DNA of 64,000 nt from Henricia sp. BOLD:AAB3569 (GCA_037783545.1 JBBELK010000329.1:3300501-3364500), one strand, 5' to 3'. Counted from the stretch's first letter, positions 21,541 through 35,100 are shown. Notes: generated by a model from the letters alone, not told the origin. A program made the numbers and translations.

Positions 21541-22197
21541 AGAGACACAATGGAAGGGGGTGTATGTACTTCCGTCACATATAACCTTGGAATGATTACA
21601 GAGCTAGAGGAGCTTTTATGGTTCTTTCTAACTTTAATGGGGCTCATTTTAACCAGTTTTAGTCTTTGGTGTTTGCTGTGAATTTTATCACGAATTAAGT
21701 TTCGTTTTCTGATTTCAAATGTAATTATTACAAGTTATTTATCCAACAAGAACACAATGACAGTGCCTGAAGTTAATTACTGTAGTAAGAAAGACAACGA
21801 TGTTTTTATTTGAAGTTCATGTAATTTCACCGCTTTGTTAAAATGATTGTTGGTTTGTAAACATAAAATGAAATGTACAAATTGAAATGTTTTTTTCTGG
21901 AAGGTATATCTGTGACTTGCAAAATGATAATAAATTCTGGAAGAGCCGCTTTCGTCAAAGATTTAAATATTTTCTTCATTCTACAATTGTTTCTAATCTT
22001 TCCCTTCCATACATATGGAATCATGGGCACTTCCCCAACCTTACAAATTCCAAATGTCTCTGGTTGAAAGCCATTTCGGGCCAGCAATGCATGTAAATTT
22101 AATTTGTTCCAGACAATACAAGTGTGCTGTTGTAACCACGTAATTTGCAGGTTTTTTCCCCTTTACACACAGTCATTTATTCATGTGCTTCACTAAT

Positions 22198-22825
22198 ACC
22201 GTTTTCCCACTACAAACTGCTTAACCCAGAGATTTGCCGCCCCGGGTAATGTTTTTCTTACCCCAGTGTTCGTTAACCCCAAATTTTGTTTTGTTAACCC
22301 GGAGTTTTGTAAAACCCGGGGCGAGCTTGCCTCAGGTTAGCGCAGTGCAGTTGCCCACTAAATGCAGAAATCTGCAAACATCTTATTCCAATTTTCGAGT
22401 AGTCCCATCGAGTTGTTACTGAACTTGTCTATCGACCAGGCCTGGATGAGGTGCTTTATTTATTCTTTTCGTTATGAATTGAGATATACGGTGCTTGAGA
22501 AGCCATGCCTTAATTGGGAGAGCAAAAATGTGCACGTACATGATGTGTGCCAGCGCAGGGCCAGCTAACCCCGAGATTGCCTGATGTGAACACTTAACCC
22601 TGCTCGGTTTCCCACTACAATGCTAACCCCGGGTTTTGGCAGTTAACACCGAGATTGCCATCCTGGTTGCTTGCAGGGTTAATGAATGCTGGGGTAACGG
22701 CCGAATTTCTTGTCTTAACCCGGGGCGAAAAGAGTAGTGGGAGTGCTCGCGCTGCCCGGGGTATCTTGGGGTTAAGGATTGCTGTTACCCCGAGTTAACC
22801 CGGAGATTTTGTAGTGGGAAAGGGG
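22198..22825. mobile_element. MITE, CCGTTTTCCCACTACAAA family
   Basis: Left CCGTTTTCCCACTACAAAC; right inverse TTTTGTAGTGGGAAAGGGG. The internal part is filled with short TTAACCCCGG-type inverted motifs. A second internal TTTCCCACTACAA near 22605 suggests two elements joined. Confidence 0.65.
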
Positions 22826-22997
22826 CATCAGTGGGGTTTGCACTGAGCAACGGTGCCAAATTGATTAAATTTCGGTGGCAGAAAGAATGAATGGTTGAAT
22901 ACACTGATTTTAATATAAATATCACTCTAAATTTTCAAATAGACATAGACTTTGAAAAACCAAATGTATTCATGTTGGCTAAACATGTTCTTAGTGT

Positions 22998-23003
22998 TTT
23001 ATT
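22998..23003 (-). terminator. HYI poly(A) signal
   Basis: AATAAA on the minus strand, about 63 nt after the HYI stop codon. Confidence 0.6.
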
Positions 23004-23065
23004 TGCAGTTTTGGAGTAGTTGCGTCATTTTTACCAAGCAGCTGACCGTGATATAGACATTGTTT

Positions 23066-23112
23066 TCAGGAGGGATACTTATGGAACCATTGAAGTGTAT
23101 CTTCGGTCTTCC
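23066..23112 (-). CDS. HYI: HYI terminal coding exon 8
   Basis: Acceptor TATTTTTTTTTTTCCAG, then in phase GKTEDTLQWFHKYPS and TGA at 23066-23068. This aligns with the GDTVEGLSWLRSYW end of vertebrate HYI. A canonical AATAAA lies 65 nt downstream. Confidence 0.88.
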
Positions 23113-26100
23113 CTGGAAAAAAAAAAATATGGCTTTAATCATCTCAAAAAACGAACTCAACACATTACAGAAATGGTGAGTTTAAATCAGTTTACTCTAT
23201 TTTTGAATTACAAATCGTGTCAGGAAATTGATAAGGGAACAACTGCACTACCGTGATTCAAGACCACCAGTTGGCTTCATAGCTCAATTGGTAGGGCGTC
23301 TGCACGTTAAGCAGGAGGTCCGTGGTTCGAATCCCGGTGGAGCCAAGTTGCTTTTAACTGCATCCAAATTTCCCAAACTCATATAGACATTTGTTCACAT
23401 TTGTTTTGAAATTGATAAGGTACTCCATCTACATGTTTGTATTTCATTATAACATGTAGCTCATGTTACAGATTTTTCCATGTGTAACGTGTAGTTCATG
23501 CTCACCAATAACCGGACTGTACTCGGCACCGATCCATCCGTCATAACCAATGTTTTCCAAGTAGGCAAAAATGAAATCATAGTTGACTTCACCCTGTGCG
23601 CTGGGTTCGTTTCGTTGCGGCACCTGGGCCATCTGCATGTGGCCTGGGAAAATGAGGACAGTTTTTAGCCTATGAAGTTACTAAGGCTTTCAATAATGAC
23701 CCTGGCATAATCAACCTATATCTATAAATATCATTAATGAATATTCACAAAATTGCAAACGTGCGATTTATGTCACTTTAATTTAAATTTAAACTTTAAT
23801 TTAAACTTTACTCAAACCAAATTACCACCAATATATTGGTGTTACAGGAATATAGTCGAACCTTAAAGGCAGTATACATGATTGGTATCTCGAAAATCAG
23901 AAATGTTCACAGATTTACACCTAACTTACACAATATAAACATGATGACCGTAGAAAACTTCCCCTGAAATGGTTTTGTCTAAAGTGCTATAGACTGAGAA
24001 ATGAGTAAAACAATTAGTTTTTGTTCCATAATATAAGACGAAAATTCAATTCGCCCCAAAACCATTTCGCCTAATTGCCCCAAATCACTTCGTCCAAACA
24101 CTACATCGCCCAAATGCTACTTCGCCCCAAAACCACTTTGTGCACAGGCCGTGGTTCAGGGCGAAATTATTTTAGGGCGAAATTACTGCAAACCCCTTTT
24201 TGACTGTTTTCTCAAAAGTTAGACGAAGTACGGAGGCTGGTTTTTGCTCAGGTTGGTTTTAATCATGCATATCTTCAATCACACAGGGGGATATAAAACT
24301 ATTTGTAACAGTTTACCAATCATGTATTATATACTATCTTAGTATCTTTAATAATAAGAGCACTGTTAATACAACATTCTGCTTATAACAAGTAATTTTT
24401 AGTTCCCCCTTGTTCTTCATTGTTTATATTCCTGATAATACAAGTTTCCCATTATAACAACATAATCTGTAAAAGTCCCAATGACCTCTCTAACAAGGTT
24501 CAACTGTACTACAATGGTTCACTTACTATTTCCTGGTGATTTTCGAGGATAAAAATTGCATGTTTTGCAATCTATAATTTGACCTTATCGACCCTTAAGT
24601 CATGCATGAAATTCCTCTGAATAACAACCTGAGGCATTTCCCACAGCAAAACCTGACGACATGTTTGCAATTTTGTAAGCATTCATTGATGCTGTTTAGC
24701 TACTGAGGTCTGCTCATTCATCAGACATTCTCTTGGCGGCCAGGTTATTTCATGGTCATTCAAGAAAACGTCACAGGTAGTTTAGTCCATGGGCCAATAC
24801 CCAAAAAAATGGATGTCGGTACCATGTTGGGGGACAAAGGCTCATCATATTTTTTTGAAAGATGACCACCTTGGGCACCTTTTTTGGTATGATGGACATT
24901 CTCAAGTGGTAGTTTTATACCATTTTGGTGAAAAAACATGGTTTTTGGGACAAAATCACGTTTTTAAATATTTTTCTTATAAAAAGAGTTTGCAGGCTTA
25001 AATGAAAAATCTAAAATATGGATATTGTGAGCAGTGGAAGCGTTGATTTTTAAAAATGGTTTGTTTCATCTTTTTCTCAATGGTTGCCATGGCAACAGCC
25101 GTTTTGGGGCAAAAAACACAATTTTTGGTAATAAAACATTAAAAATTCATATTGCAGGATTCATATGGAATATTGGGCTACTTCCAACGGCAAACTCATT
25201 CTGAGATACCCAGGCAGTTTTTAGGTACCTTAGAGTACGGTACATGTAGGCGAAATGGTACATTTTGGGCCAGAAACCTCATTTTAGAATTGCCGTTTTG
25301 GGGTAAAATCACGTTTTTTAAGATTTTCCTTATAAAAAGAGTTTGCAGGCTTAAATGAAAAATCTAAAATATGGATATTGTGAGCAGTGGAAGCGTTGAT
25401 GTTTTAAAATGGTTTGTTTCATCTTTTTCTCAATGGTTGCCATGGCAACAGCCGTTTTGGGGCAAAAAACACCATTTTTGGTAATAAAACTTCAAAAATT
25501 CATATTACAAGATTCATATGGAATATTAGGCTACTTTCAACGGCAAACTCATTCCGAGATAACCAGATAGTTTTTAGGTACCTCAGAGTACAGTACATGT
25601 AGGCGGAAAGGTATATTTTTGGGCCTAAAACTTCATTTTAGAATTGGCGTTTTGGGGTAAAATCATGTTTTTAAAGATTTTCCTTATAACAAGAGTTTGC
25701 AGGCTTAAATGAAAAATCTTTTTAAAAATGGATATTGTAAGCAGTGGGGCGTTGATTTTTTTAGGTGGTTTGTTTTAACCTTTTCTCGATGGTTGCCATG
25801 GCAACAGCCGTTTTGGGGGCAAATACGAAATTTTTGGTAATAAAACGAAGAATTCATATCACAGGATTCATATGGAATATTGGAGTACTTCCAACGGCAA
25901 ACTCATTCTGGGATATCCATGCAGTTTTTAGGTACAGTACATGTACATGTCGGCGGAATTGTAAATTTTGGGACAAAACATCATGTTAGAATTGCTGTTT
26001 TGGGGTAAAATTCCGGGTTTTTTTTAAATTTTCTGCTAAAAAGGTAGAGGAAAAAATCTGGCCGTGGAGGAATAGACCAATCCAAGAGCGTTTAAGCCCC

Positions 26101-29100
26101 GCCCAAAAAATTTCCACCCATCAATTATTCTGAAGGACAATGGTGATCTACGTGGTTATTTGGTGTCCAAACAATCTAATGATTATGCGCACTTCGATGT
26201 TGCTAGACGCGTTTCTACGTGGGCGGGGCTTACTGGATCGGTCTATAGACCGTATCGAATAGCCGCCATTTCGTGGGGCAGTTTCTTTGTTCCTTGCGGA
26301 CATGCATGGTTGCACATATTGTGCTTCCACTGTTGAACAGTTTAAGTAAGCTACCTGCCCGCATATGATGTGTGCCCTTGAGCAAGGCACTTTTCCGTTA
26401 ATTGTATCTCTATCCAGGTGAAAAAATAATACTTGTAAGCCTGTAAAGGAGATGCTTGATAACATAACATGCAATCGGGCGGTAATGCATACTTTCAGGA
26501 AGCTGAGGTTAAAGTGATTAAAATAACCAGTAGTACTAATCCAGTGCGCAAGCCACCGGCATCGACACGCTGACCCCAAAACCACCGGCGGTATCTCAAG
26601 TGGCAGCGTTTTACCGCTGCCAAGCCACAGACCACTAGCGGTATTCAGCGGCCACCAGTGGTCTGCCGCTTCTAAACTACCAGCGCACAACTAGCGGTGG
26701 CCAACAGCAAACCACCAGTGGTCTGTCGCACCTAAACCGCCAGCAGACACCTAGCGGCAGCGTCAAACCACGAGTGGTCTGCTGCTCCTAAATTACCAGT
26801 AGACCACTAGCGGTAGCCAGTGTTAAACCACCAGTGGTCTGCCACTCTAAAACTGCTAGCGAACCACGAGGTCTTCCGCGACAAAACTGCCAGCAAACTA
26901 CTGGCGGTATCCAGTGGCAAACTACCAGTGGTCTGCCGTTTTAAAACTGCCAGAGGACCACTAGCAGTAGCCAGCAGCAAACCACCAGTGGTCTGCCGTT
27001 CTAAAACTGCCAGCAGACCACTAGCGGTAGCCAGCGTTAAACCACCAGTGGTCTGCCACTCTAAAACCGCCAGCGAACCACAAGGTCTTCCTCCACAAAA
27101 CTTCCAGCAAAATTACTGCCGGTATCCAGTGGCAGACCACCAGTGGTCTGCCACTCCAAAACCACCAGCAGAATATTAGCAGTAGCCAACGGCAAAACAT
27201 CAGTGGCCTGCCGTTCTAAAACCACCAGCGGACCACTATAAAAGCACCCGTTGCCTGCCACTCACACTCCGCCAGTAGACCACCAGTGGTTGATAGGGGT
27301 ATGCCTCGCCATTATGATGACCTGCCACTCCTAATATAAACCGTCATCAGTTGTTCACTTTCACTAAATATATAAGGTGTCCCAAAGGAAGCGTCCAGTT
27401 CAAACCTGGCAACATCAGAATCTCCGTTTTCCCGGATCCCGATAGGGAATCTTCTTACATGAAAAAATAGTCTTTATCGCATCTTTGTCACATAAAAATC
27501 AGTCAAGTGAATCAAAAGGTCAGCCCTTAACTATATTATAGTAGTCACTAGTTCTCGTTGTCAAACAATCCGATACCTGGTACGTGCATGAACTTGGGTG
27601 TGACTTATCTGCGTATCTCAGAGTGGGGTTGCCGTTGGAAAGACTCTAGTATCCTATACAAATTCTTGGACTGTGGAGTTTTAAAGTTTTATTACCAAAA
27701 ATTGTGGTTTTGCCTCAAAATGGCTGTTGCGATGTTAATCATTAAGACAAAGATTTATTTAGCCTTAAAAAACAACGCTTCTGCTTGTCGCGTTATTTTT
27801 TTTCTTGGTGTACATATACCATTTTTAGCAGAAAATAATAATATAATAACACTTGAATTTACCCCAAAACGACAAATCTGGTAGCGCTTAATATGGTACC
27901 TGAAAACTGCCTGGGTATGATATCTCAGAATGGGTTTGCCGTTAGAGTATACACCAGTATTCCATATAAATCTGGTGATATTGAGTTTTAAAGTTTTATT
28001 GCCAAAAATTAATGGCTGTTGCCATGGCAACCTACATGTATAAGAAGAAAATTAAACAAACGGTACAAACCACTTTTTAAAAAAACGCTTCCACTGCTCA
28101 AAATATATATGGGTCTGTCCACAGTAATGGGGTACATTTGAAAAGTAAGTCAATAATTCCTTTCAGATGTCTTTAGTTTATCTCAGAATTAAAGAAATGT
28201 CCTTGTTTTGTTCTCAGGTAAAACAAAAAGGTAAAACATTTCTGCCACAACATACATTTTTGAAAAGCTTGTGTACAAATTTTCCTATTACGTAGGTAAC
28301 GTGGACAGACCGTTTTGTGACATTTTTTTCCGTCTTTGTTACACGCGTAATAGGAAAATTTGTGCACGGGGTTTTCAGAAATGTATGTTGTAGGACTATT
28401 TTTCTTACTCCTTGGTGAAAAAGTTATTTCCTCAGTTTAGCTTGATAATTTAAAGATAAAATTAAGACATTTGAAGTGAACACGGACCTAAGATCTTGAA
28501 TGTTACAGAAATGTACCCTATTACTGTGGACAGACCCATATATATTATTATTTAAGCCTACATACCTTTTTATAAGGAACATTGTAAACAAATTGTTTTA
28601 ATACAAAAAATGGTGTTGAGAAAAAGATGAAACATCATCGCTGGCACTGCTCACAATATCCATTTTTTAGATTTTTCATTTTTCATTTTTTCATTTTGAT
28701 TTTACACAATTATCAAATGATGTTTTTGGCCCAAAATGTACCATTACGCCTACATGCACTGTACTCCAATGTACCTAAAACCTGCCTGGGTATCTCATAA
28801 TGAGTTTGCCATTGGAAGTAGCCCAATATTACATATGAATCCTGCAATATGAATTTTTAATGTTTTATTACCAAAAATTGTGTTTTTTTTCCCCAAAACG
28901 GCTGTTGCCATGGCAACCATTGAGAAAAAGATGAAACAAACCATTTAAAAAAATCACTACTTGCACTGCTCACAATATCCATTTTTTCAGATTTTTCATT
29001 TAAGCCCGAAATCTCTTTTTATAAGGAAAATCTCAAAAAACGTGATTTTACCCCAAAACGGCAACTCTAAAATGATGTTTTTGGCCCAAAATGTACCATT

Positions 29101-32100
29101 ATGCCTACATGTTCTGTACTCTAAGGTACCTAAAAACTGCCTGGGTATCTCAGGATGAGTTTTCCGTTGGAAGTAGCCCAATATTCCATATGAATCCTGC
29201 AATATGAATTTTTAATGTTTTATTACCAAAAATGGTGTTTTTTGCCCCAAAACGGCTGTTGCCATGGCAACCATTGAGAAAAAGATGAAAAAAACATTTT
29301 AAAAAAATCAACGCTTCCACTGCTCACAATATCCATATTTTATATTTTTTATTTAAGCCTGCAAACTCTTTTTATAGGGAAAATATTAAAAAACGTGATT
29401 TTGTCCCAAAAACCATGTTTTTTCACCAAAATGGTATAAAACTACCACTTGAGAATGTCCATCATACCAAAAAATGTGCCCAAGATGGTCATCTTTCAAA
29501 AAAATATGATGAGCCTTTGTCCCCCAACATGGTACCGACAAGTGTCTTGGCCCATGGACTAGTTGTCCTAAAATGACCCTGCAAATTTTCAGCCTTTCAG
29601 TTCCTCAATGGTACTCTTGAGACTTGCAAACAGTGAAACCTGCCATTAAGGCCACATATTATTATTATTATTATTATTATTATTTCTTTCTGGTATTCAT
29701 ACCAAGGATTCCTCAATAGTGCTCATTGCACTGTCACTCGTAAGCGTGAGGAAACCCATGAAGAATTAGAATTAGAAATGGCCAGAGACACCGGGGAATC
29801 CCCTTGCTCTTTACGAAAGAATGCTCTGGGATCTTTAGAGTGCGTTACTATTACGTACACACTGGACCAACGGCTTTACATCCCTTCCGAAAGATGGAGC
29901 AAGTGTGCATGGTTGAGTGCCTTGCCCAAAGGCACAGGTACCGCAGCCGGATTTGAACCCGCAACCCCAAGTTTTAATAAACATTTGGTCCCAAATGCCA
30001 TAATGATTAAGCAACCTCTATAAAGAGGCCACATGTTTATAGTGGCCAGTTTTTTATGGTCCCGAGGGTGGCCACTATAGACAAGTTTGACTACACTGTC
30101 TCACCGTGTTTACAGATCCAGCATTTTTATTACGACCACAAAACTGAACATTTGCCGCGTTTACACTACACCCCAAATCGCTTCAACTCGCTTCAGAAAC
30201 TGCAAAAGTCACCACTAAATGTAACTGCAGCGCATGCGTGAGCTGTTGGGTGTTGCTGCACTAGTGCCAGATTGGTCTGATCCGCCTTTTTCAATTCACC
30301 TTTTGCGTTTACACTAAGTGCCTACCCGGCTTCAACTCCCCTTTTTGGAAATTGCGGAGTTCGATTCGGCAAATGCGAATCGGAGTGTAAACGCGCTGTC
30401 TGAGGCTGGGAAATTTTCCTCTGCTTTTGTGTATTTAACCTGATTCCAAAAATAATGTCTGTGTAATATTTGGTGCACTAACTAAATTCTCCTTGGAGCA
30501 CTATGGGATTGAATTCAATACAAGCTTGATAACTGCAGAGCACTATTATGCACAATATTAAATTAGAACTTGTAAAAAGGTGTGGGGAAAAGTAGTTGAT
30601 CACGGCTTCAGGCCTTGTGTACAAAATGTACATTGGCTGTAAAAACTGAGTTAGAAAATCTTGATTTTTTTCTACTCCCAATTTGGATTTTTCTAATAAA
30701 TCTGTACTTACTGCATGATTGAGTCAATTAAAAAAAAAATAAAAATAATGGTCAACCTTTTAATTTGTATTTTTAAATACCTTAGACAGTTTACGCATCC
30801 TCATTGGCTGAGAACGCATCACGTGGCCGGTTTTAAACGAATGATAATAACCACTGTTTAAAACTAGCTGGCTCGCGTTGCTACCTGCGCCCAAGTAAGC
30901 GTATGGAACTCGCACACGCACGTAGAAATCACATGCTTCCGACAGCAAAATTTGCACTGTGCATGCGACATCTACTGGGTCTTCTGCATGCGTGTACACA
31001 ACTGACATTATACGCGTAACGCGCAGGATCGAACAAACAGCTCGACGCGCACAACTAGCAGTTTGAACGTACAAACAACAAGATGAAGCGAAAAGGTGAA
31101 TGCAACGACAAGCTATCTTTGGTGAGTTTTACCGATTTACACAAAAAAGGTATTTATCTTTTGGAACAAGAGCAAGCAAATGCATAGTAATTACTAGCTT
31201 TAATATTGACACCAAAAACGGGTTAACAAACAATTTTTTCTCTCACCTATGTATGGGAAGAACTCTTTAATTGTATTAGTGATGTTTCCTTGCATCATCT
31301 GGACATGAAACAGATCCTACGAAACAGACAAATTAATTAGGGAATGGGATATTAAAAAAATAGAAAAAGTACCATACTACTTGAAGACAGATTACATGAT
31401 TGGAAAACTTAAAAACAGGAACAGCAGCATCAAAGAATAATGTTGATAAACTGCCTCCTTAAAATTTCAGCCACATAGCTATAGATGCAGTAACACTTCA
31501 GAAAACCTGAAAATCATGTATGAATGAATGGTAAAAATATTTGTCTGCACTTTCAGTTGGCAATTTCTCCCACTACATTTTACACAGAAAAAAAATGTCT
31601 TTGTTACCATTGGCATCAACACTTTTAGTCCCTTGTCAACTCGTGAAGTGAGTGAGTGAGTGAGTTTGGAGTTTAACGCCATGCCGGCATCAGAGGCCAT
31701 ATTCATGGCGGGATTAAGTTAATATATAAAATACTTGGTATTAATTAAAGATAATTAAATAATTGTTAATAATTAAATAATTAGGATCAGTTATATGGAT
31801 AACAAATGATATGTTTTAATATAATTGAACTAACATTATATATATATATAAGTATTACATGGATTCTGGACAGTTTTCCAAGGAAGCCCCTAGGAGGTCG
31901 GTTATAGAGGATCCCCCAGACACACGGTACCGTGTCTAAATGGTCCCGCAAGGCCGGCCGTTTCCCTTGCAGTTTAAGGGCCCGGGCCCCGCCGGTATTT
32001 TTACAGGTCGGCTAACCTCCGGGTGATGAAGGGACAATGGTACCGAGTGTCTGGTCAATCCTCCACACCCCGTCCCCCAGGACAAATAGGGGTCCTTGTT

Positions 32101-35100
32101 TCACCGTCCAGTGTGTAATGTGAGTTTTATTTCAGGGAGATCAACCATGGGGCAGGGTAACACCTTGTCTCGCCGAGGCGAGCAAACCTCAGGATGAGTC
32201 CCTAATTATAGTGTTGTCCTAAGAATTTCTGAAGAAGACTGTTACTTATATGTAGGTATACATACTGTTGAAAAGTATGAATCCTTGTGATTTTATTTTG
32301 AGAAACTCATCTCTAAGGTAGGTCTACACCTTGTCTCACCGGGGTGAGCTAACCTTAGAGTGAGTTCTAAACCAGTATGTGAAAATGTTTGAGTTTGTCA
32401 TGTGAAACTCATCTCAGGGGTAGGACAACGCCTTGTCTCACCAGGGTGAGCAAACCCCCAGAATGAGTCCCAAAATACAATAAGAGAAATTCGATGAGTT
32501 TATAAAATGTGATATAGCTCAGATGATTTGAGAAATGAGATTATGGTTTCAGGGGGTATATTAAATAAATCTTTCAATGTAGTAGCATGGAAGAACCGTT
32601 GTCTGATTTCAGCTAATTCAACACATTCAATGATGAGGTGATGTATAGTCAAAGGGCTATCACACGGGATACATTGTGGGTTAGGTTCTGCTTTAAAAAG
32701 GAAAGAGTGTGTTAATATTGAGTGGCCTATCCGGCATCTAGTCAGGACAACCTGATCTTGTCGAGACAGATTTCTATATGGTTGCCATAAGCCAAGGTGA
32801 GGTTGGATGGAAAAAAGTTTGTTTGATGTAAAGGTTGCCCAAGAGTCTTTCCATAACTGTTTGGTGTATGAATGGATAGAGTTCCTCAGGTCTGTATAAG
32901 GGATGGTACAAGGATAAACTGGTGAATCCAACGCATGTTTAGCTAGAGCATCTACTTGATCATTTCCTGCTATGCCGACATGACTTGGAATCCAGCAGAA
33001 AATGATGTCAAAATGTTTCTTGTGTAATTGGGTTAGTTTATTTAAGACTTTTATTAAATAGGGATGATTTATATTGCATCCACTTATAGCCTGTAGGCAT
33101 GATAAAGAATCACTAAAGATAATGAACTTCCTTTTCTTAGAGGAATCAATCATATCTAGTGCTAGCAGGATTGCCTTAATTTCAGCTGTATAGATTGAAG
33201 CTTGATTTGGGAGACGAATACTTCTTGAATAATGATAATAGGTAGCTGCTGAGGCAACCTTTTCTTCATCTTTGGAGCCATCTGTGTAGATGCAAATATG
33301 GTTGGGAAACCTAACTTTAAATTCTAGATGATCATTTTGGAATACTGATACATCAGTATCTGATTTTTTGTATTTTGTCATATGTAGAAAGACTTGAGGT
33401 TTGTGAATTTCCCAGTGTGGTATCACTGGAATCTCGGTTTGTGCTATGTTTTGAAAGTCAAGTTTAGCTGCTTGTATGTGTGACTGTAGACGTAGGCCAA
33501 GTGGTTTAATTGTTTTGGGTTTGGCAGCATATATATGTTGAAATTTAGGATAAAAAACACATTGATATGCTGGGTTAGATGGATTAGCTGCTAATTTAGT
33601 GATGTATTGTAGAGATAGTTTAATGCGCCTATTTTCAAGAGGCGGTTCATCAGCTGTAACATAAAGGCTCTCCACTGGTGATGTTCTAAATGCACCAAAG
33701 GAGAGCCGTAGGCCTTGATGGTGAACAGTGTTGAGTTGTTTAAGATAAGATTTGGGGGCAGAACCGTAAATTATGCATCCATAGTCTAATTTAGATCGGA
33801 TAAGTGATCTATATAATTGTAACAGAACTGAACATTCAGCTCCCCAGTTTTTGTTAGCTACAGCTTTGATAATGTCCATAGCTTTCAGACATTTAATTTT
33901 GAGAGCTTTGATATGAGGTAAAAAGTTAAGTTTAGAATCAAAGATTATTCCTAAAAATTTGGTTTCATTAACCACTTTAATTTTGTCGCCTTCGAGATAT
34001 AGCTCAGGGTCAAAGTGTGCATTTCTGAGTCGGCAGAAATGCATACAAACAGTTTTAGGTTTTGAGAATTTAAAACCATTTTCAGTAGACCATTTCTGTA
34101 GTTTGTTAAGAGTCAACTGGAGTTGACGTTCAATATTTTGCATACGGCTACCTCTATAGCAAATCAGGAAATCATCTACATACAGCGAAGGAGAGACTCC
34201 ATTCTGGACTGTTTTAACAATGTTATTAATTTTGATACTAAATAAGGAAACGGAAAGGATACTCCCTTGGGGTACACCCATTTCTTGTTCGTGTGAGGCA
34301 GATAGGGTGGTCCCTACCTTAACTTTAAAATATCTGTCAATTAAAAAATTTGCAATAAAAATGGGAAGTTTACCTCTGAATCCCATTTCATGAAGGTCTT
34401 TCATTATGCCATACTTCCATGTAGTATCATATGCTTTTTCTAAGTCAAAGAATATTGCAACAGCATGCTCTTTTTTGATAAAAGCATCTCGGACGAAGGA
34501 TTCTAGTCTTACTAAGTGGTCTGTAGTACTTCGGCCTTTCCGAAAGCCACATTGGTAGTTATTTATAAGGCCATTTGCTTCAAGCAACCAGACAAGTCTG
34601 TCGTTGACCATTCTTTCCATGGTTTTACATAAACATGAAGTGAGTGCTATTGGTCGGTAGTTGGAAGGGTTTGTGTGATCTTTACCTGGTTTTGGTATAG
34701 GAATGACGGTAGCATTCTTCCACGATGGTGGAATGTCACAACTCGTGAAGTAAAATTAAACGTTTGGGTAACTGCAAATGATGTATTGGGGCTCTTATAA
34801 TAACCATTTTACAAAAAGAATTTACACAATAATTCTAACCCCAGATGGCTGTTAGAAACTGACAAGCCCTATGAGTAATTCCCAAAATTAGGGGTCCAAA
34901 AATGTTGGTGTCCCAGTTACGTACGACACTTTCTGCTTCAAAAATCACCACTCGTGATCACAAAATCTCGGTAATGGACTGTGGCCTGTGATTATAGGGG
35001 GCAACATCATTTTCTTCATTATTTTTTTTTCTGATTCCTGAAAACTATTCAAAACAAAAGACCATAAAGGCTTATAATTTGTTCCATGGTATTGAATAGG

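Larger units (their letters stand above)
24783..29561. mobile_element. Giant composite foldback element
   Basis: Arms are inverted copies: left end TAGTCCATGGGCCAATAC, right end TGTCTTGGCCCATGGACTA; both continue through GGTACCATGTTGGGGGACAA and its inverse. The left arm (24783-26035) has three tandem units of about 355 bp, each with GCAGTGGAAGCGTTGAT-type sequence, the X-box GTTGCCATGGCAAC and GGTAATAAAAC. The right arm (27560-29561) holds inverted, more diverged units and is interrupted by a nested MITE (28111-28537). The centre contains two MITE pieces and a minisatellite. No transposase ORF was seen. It lies wholly within HYI intron 6. The target duplication is unclear, possibly TAGTT. 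Confidence 0.8.
31650..34738 (-). mobile_element. 5'-truncated LINE with target duplication
   Basis: Flanked by the 13-bp direct repeat CAACTCGTGAAGT at 31637-31649 and 34739-34751. The 3' end on the minus strand is a (TCAC)n tail. It encodes the C-terminal part of ORF2 (reverse transcriptase, RNase H, zinc knuckle) and a 3' region of about 850 bp. ORF1 and the endonuclease are missing. It lies in HYI intron 5, in the same orientation as HYI. The perfect duplication and open frame point to a recent insertion. Confidence 0.92.

Noticed and set aside
21827..22087. Candidate last exon of HYI (minus)
   Set aside because: No fit to the HYI C-terminus; the exon at 23066-23112 matches phase, homology and a poly(A) signal.
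23273..23344. tRNA-Asn gene
   Set aside because: C at position 33, mispaired T stem, and it lies inside a SINE with target duplications and a second diverged copy.
26148..27261. Protein-coding ORFs of 180, 119 and 66 codons
   Set aside because: They run through MITE ends and the minisatellite; the encoded repeats mirror the DNA period and carry no splice or domain support.
26540..27300. CRISPR-like array
   Set aside because: The repeats are directly tandem without unique spacers, in an animal-type genome with spliced genes: a minisatellite.
32500..34620. A host reverse transcriptase gene
   Set aside because: TSD-flanked, 5'-truncated LINE with a repetitive tail; it is not domesticated as far as the sequence shows.
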